This document shows, piece after piece, positions 63,080 through 64,000 of a stretch of 64,000 nt of DNA; positions within the stretch are counted from its first letter, which is position 1, and each line of letters starts with the position of its first letter. The DNA is taken from the NCBI GenBank assembly GCA_947501105.1, contig CANMUP010000004.1, forward strand, positions 186,001 to 250,000, read 5' to 3'. The notes beneath the pieces were generated by a model. The model was not told the DNA's origin and did not search any database. It worked only from the letters and a program-made list of their open reading frames with translations. The position numbers were made by a program, and so were the translations under genes. The DNA comes from an uncultured Flaviramulus sp. GTDB lineage: Bacteria > Bacteroidota > Bacteroidia > Flavobacteriales > Flavobacteriaceae.

Positions 63080-64000
63080 TGAAAACACAACAAGAGTTAA
63101 CAGAAGAAGCAATTGCTATACTAAAAAAGCTTATAGAAACACAATCTTTTTCATCCGAAGAAGAGCACACAGCGGTGATTTTAGAAACTTGGTTAGCAAC
63201 CAATCATATTGATTATACACGCACAAAAAATAATGTTTGGGCAGTCAACAAGTATTTTGATAAAAACAAGCCCACCTTGTTACTTAATTCGCATCACGAT
63301 ACAGTAAAGCCCAATAACGGTTACACAAAAGACCCTTTTAAAGCCATTATAGAAGATGGCAAATTATATGGTTTGGGCAGTAATGATGCTGGTGGCTGTT
63401 TGGCATCGTTAATTGCAACATTTACTTATTTTTACGAAAAAGAAGATTTAAAATATAATTTGGTATTGGTAGCTTCTGCAGAAGAAGAAAGTAGCGGTCC
63501 AAATGGGTTAAATAGTATGCTCTCGGTAATTCCCAAAATAAACGTAGCTATTGTTGGAGAACCTACCTTAATGCATTTAGCAGTGGCCGAAAAAGGATTG
63601 GTAGTTTTTGATGCTGAGGTACACGGAACTCCAAGTCACGCAGCGCATCCAAATAATAATAATGCTATTTACAATGTGATTGAAGTATTGAAATGGTTTA
63701 AAGATTTTAAGTTTAATAAAATATCGGAAGTACTGGGTGAAGTAAAAATGACAGTCACACAAATTAACGCAGGAAAACAGCATAATGCAGTACCTGCCGA
63801 TGTAAAATTAGTTGTGGATGTTCGTGTGAATGATAAATATACCAATCAAGAAATAGCCGATTTATTAGTATCTAACGCACCGTGTGATGTTATAGAGGCC
63901 AGAAGTTTACGATTAAACTCATCGTCAATTCCTGTCGAACACGAATTGGTAAAAGCTGGAGTTGCCATTGGGAGAGAAACCTATGGGTCGCCAACCTTAT
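63079..64000 (+). CDS. argE: M20-family N-acyl-amino-acid deacylase, 3'-truncated by window edge
   Basis: Open from the ATG at 63079-63081 (overlapping the argB stop by one base) to the window end, 307 codons visible. The M20 metallopeptidase motifs LLLNSHHDTVKP, GLGSNDAGGCLASLIA and ASAEEESSGPNGLN carry the metal ligands and the catalytic acid; GTPSHAAHPNNNNAIYNV belongs to the lid domain. In the operon it should release citrulline from N-succinyl- or N-acetylcitrulline. The C-terminal end is beyond the window. Confidence 0.9.
   Translation, partial: MKTQQELTEEAIAILKKLIETQSFSSEEEHTAVILETWLATNHIDYTRTKNNVWAVNKYFDKNKPTLLLNSHHDTVKPNNGYTKDPFKAIIEDGKLYGLGSNDAGGCLASLIATFTYFYEKEDLKYNLVLVASAEEESSGPNGLNSMLSVIPKINVAIVGEPTLMHLAVAEKGLVVFDAEVHGTPSHAAHPNNNNAIYNVIEVLKWFKDFKFNKISEVLGEVKMTVTQINAGKQHNAVPADVKLVVDVRVNDKYTNQEIADLLVSNAPCDVIEARSLRLNSSSIPVEHELVKAGVAIGRETYGSPTL

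Noticed and set aside
63021-63212. Open frame across the argB-argE junction.
   Set aside because: It is in another frame of two well-supported genes and has no family features.

Overview
The window comes from a Bacteroidota chromosome, most likely Flavobacteriaceae. It is AT-rich, lacks visible Shine-Dalgarno sites, has several TAnnTTTG-like -7 boxes, and carries SusC/SusD, FecR/ECF-sigma, Bacteroidota-type RHS proteins and an arginine pathway of the succinyl type. I saw no tRNA, rRNA, CRISPR array or intact transposase.

Layout. 1-4.7 kb (minus strand): sulfate assimilation operon (DUF2061, cysH, cysD, cysN, sulfite/nitrite reductase, the last cut by the window edge) with a divergence region holding a perfect palindrome over the -7 box, and an Rrf2 regulator. 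4.8-15.4 kb: accessory block with two large secreted RHS/YD-repeat proteins, a small secreted protein, three small membrane proteins (possible immunity or accessory proteins), paired copies of a roughly 25-bp hairpin repeat, and a degenerate response regulator. 15.4-21.7 kb (minus): methionine operon metY, a metX-thrA fusion and metZ behind one SAM-I riboswitch. 21.7-35.5 kb: a TPR-like protein, leuAB, an isolated DUF1080 protein, metK behind a probable SAM-II riboswitch, and ilvD-ilvB-ilvN-ilvC-ilvA behind a leader-peptide attenuator. 35.5-54.1 kb (mostly minus): carbohydrate-use region with a phosphodiester glycosidase-like lipoprotein, a nucleoside phosphorylase, SusD/SusC with FecR and an ECF sigma factor, a cytochrome-c PVC-type dehydrogenase, a GH20 hexosaminidase, two exported Gfo/Idh/MocA oxidoreductases and two exported DUF1080 (3-keto-glycoside hydrolase family) proteins. 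54.4-56.1 kb: a GapN-like dehydrogenase. 56.2-64 kb (plus): arginine operon (GNAT, argG, argC, proC, argD, argF', argB, argE, the last cut by the edge) behind an arginine-rich leader peptide.

How it fits together. The amino-acid half links sulfide supply (cys operon) to homoserine activation and sulfhydrylation (met operon) and then to SAM (metK). SAM appears to feed back through two different riboswitch classes. The ilv and arg operons each start with a near-leaderless short ORF rich in the operon's own end products. The carbohydrate half looks like a polysaccharide-utilisation region with an oxidative 3-keto-glycoside branch in the periplasm.

Most notable: the two leader peptides, the two SAM riboswitch types, a copy of the ilvA 3' end at the far side of a 9.4-kb block, an 81-bp dispersed repeat present twice in inverted orientation (one copy extends the naive proC reading frame), and the metX-thrA fusion.
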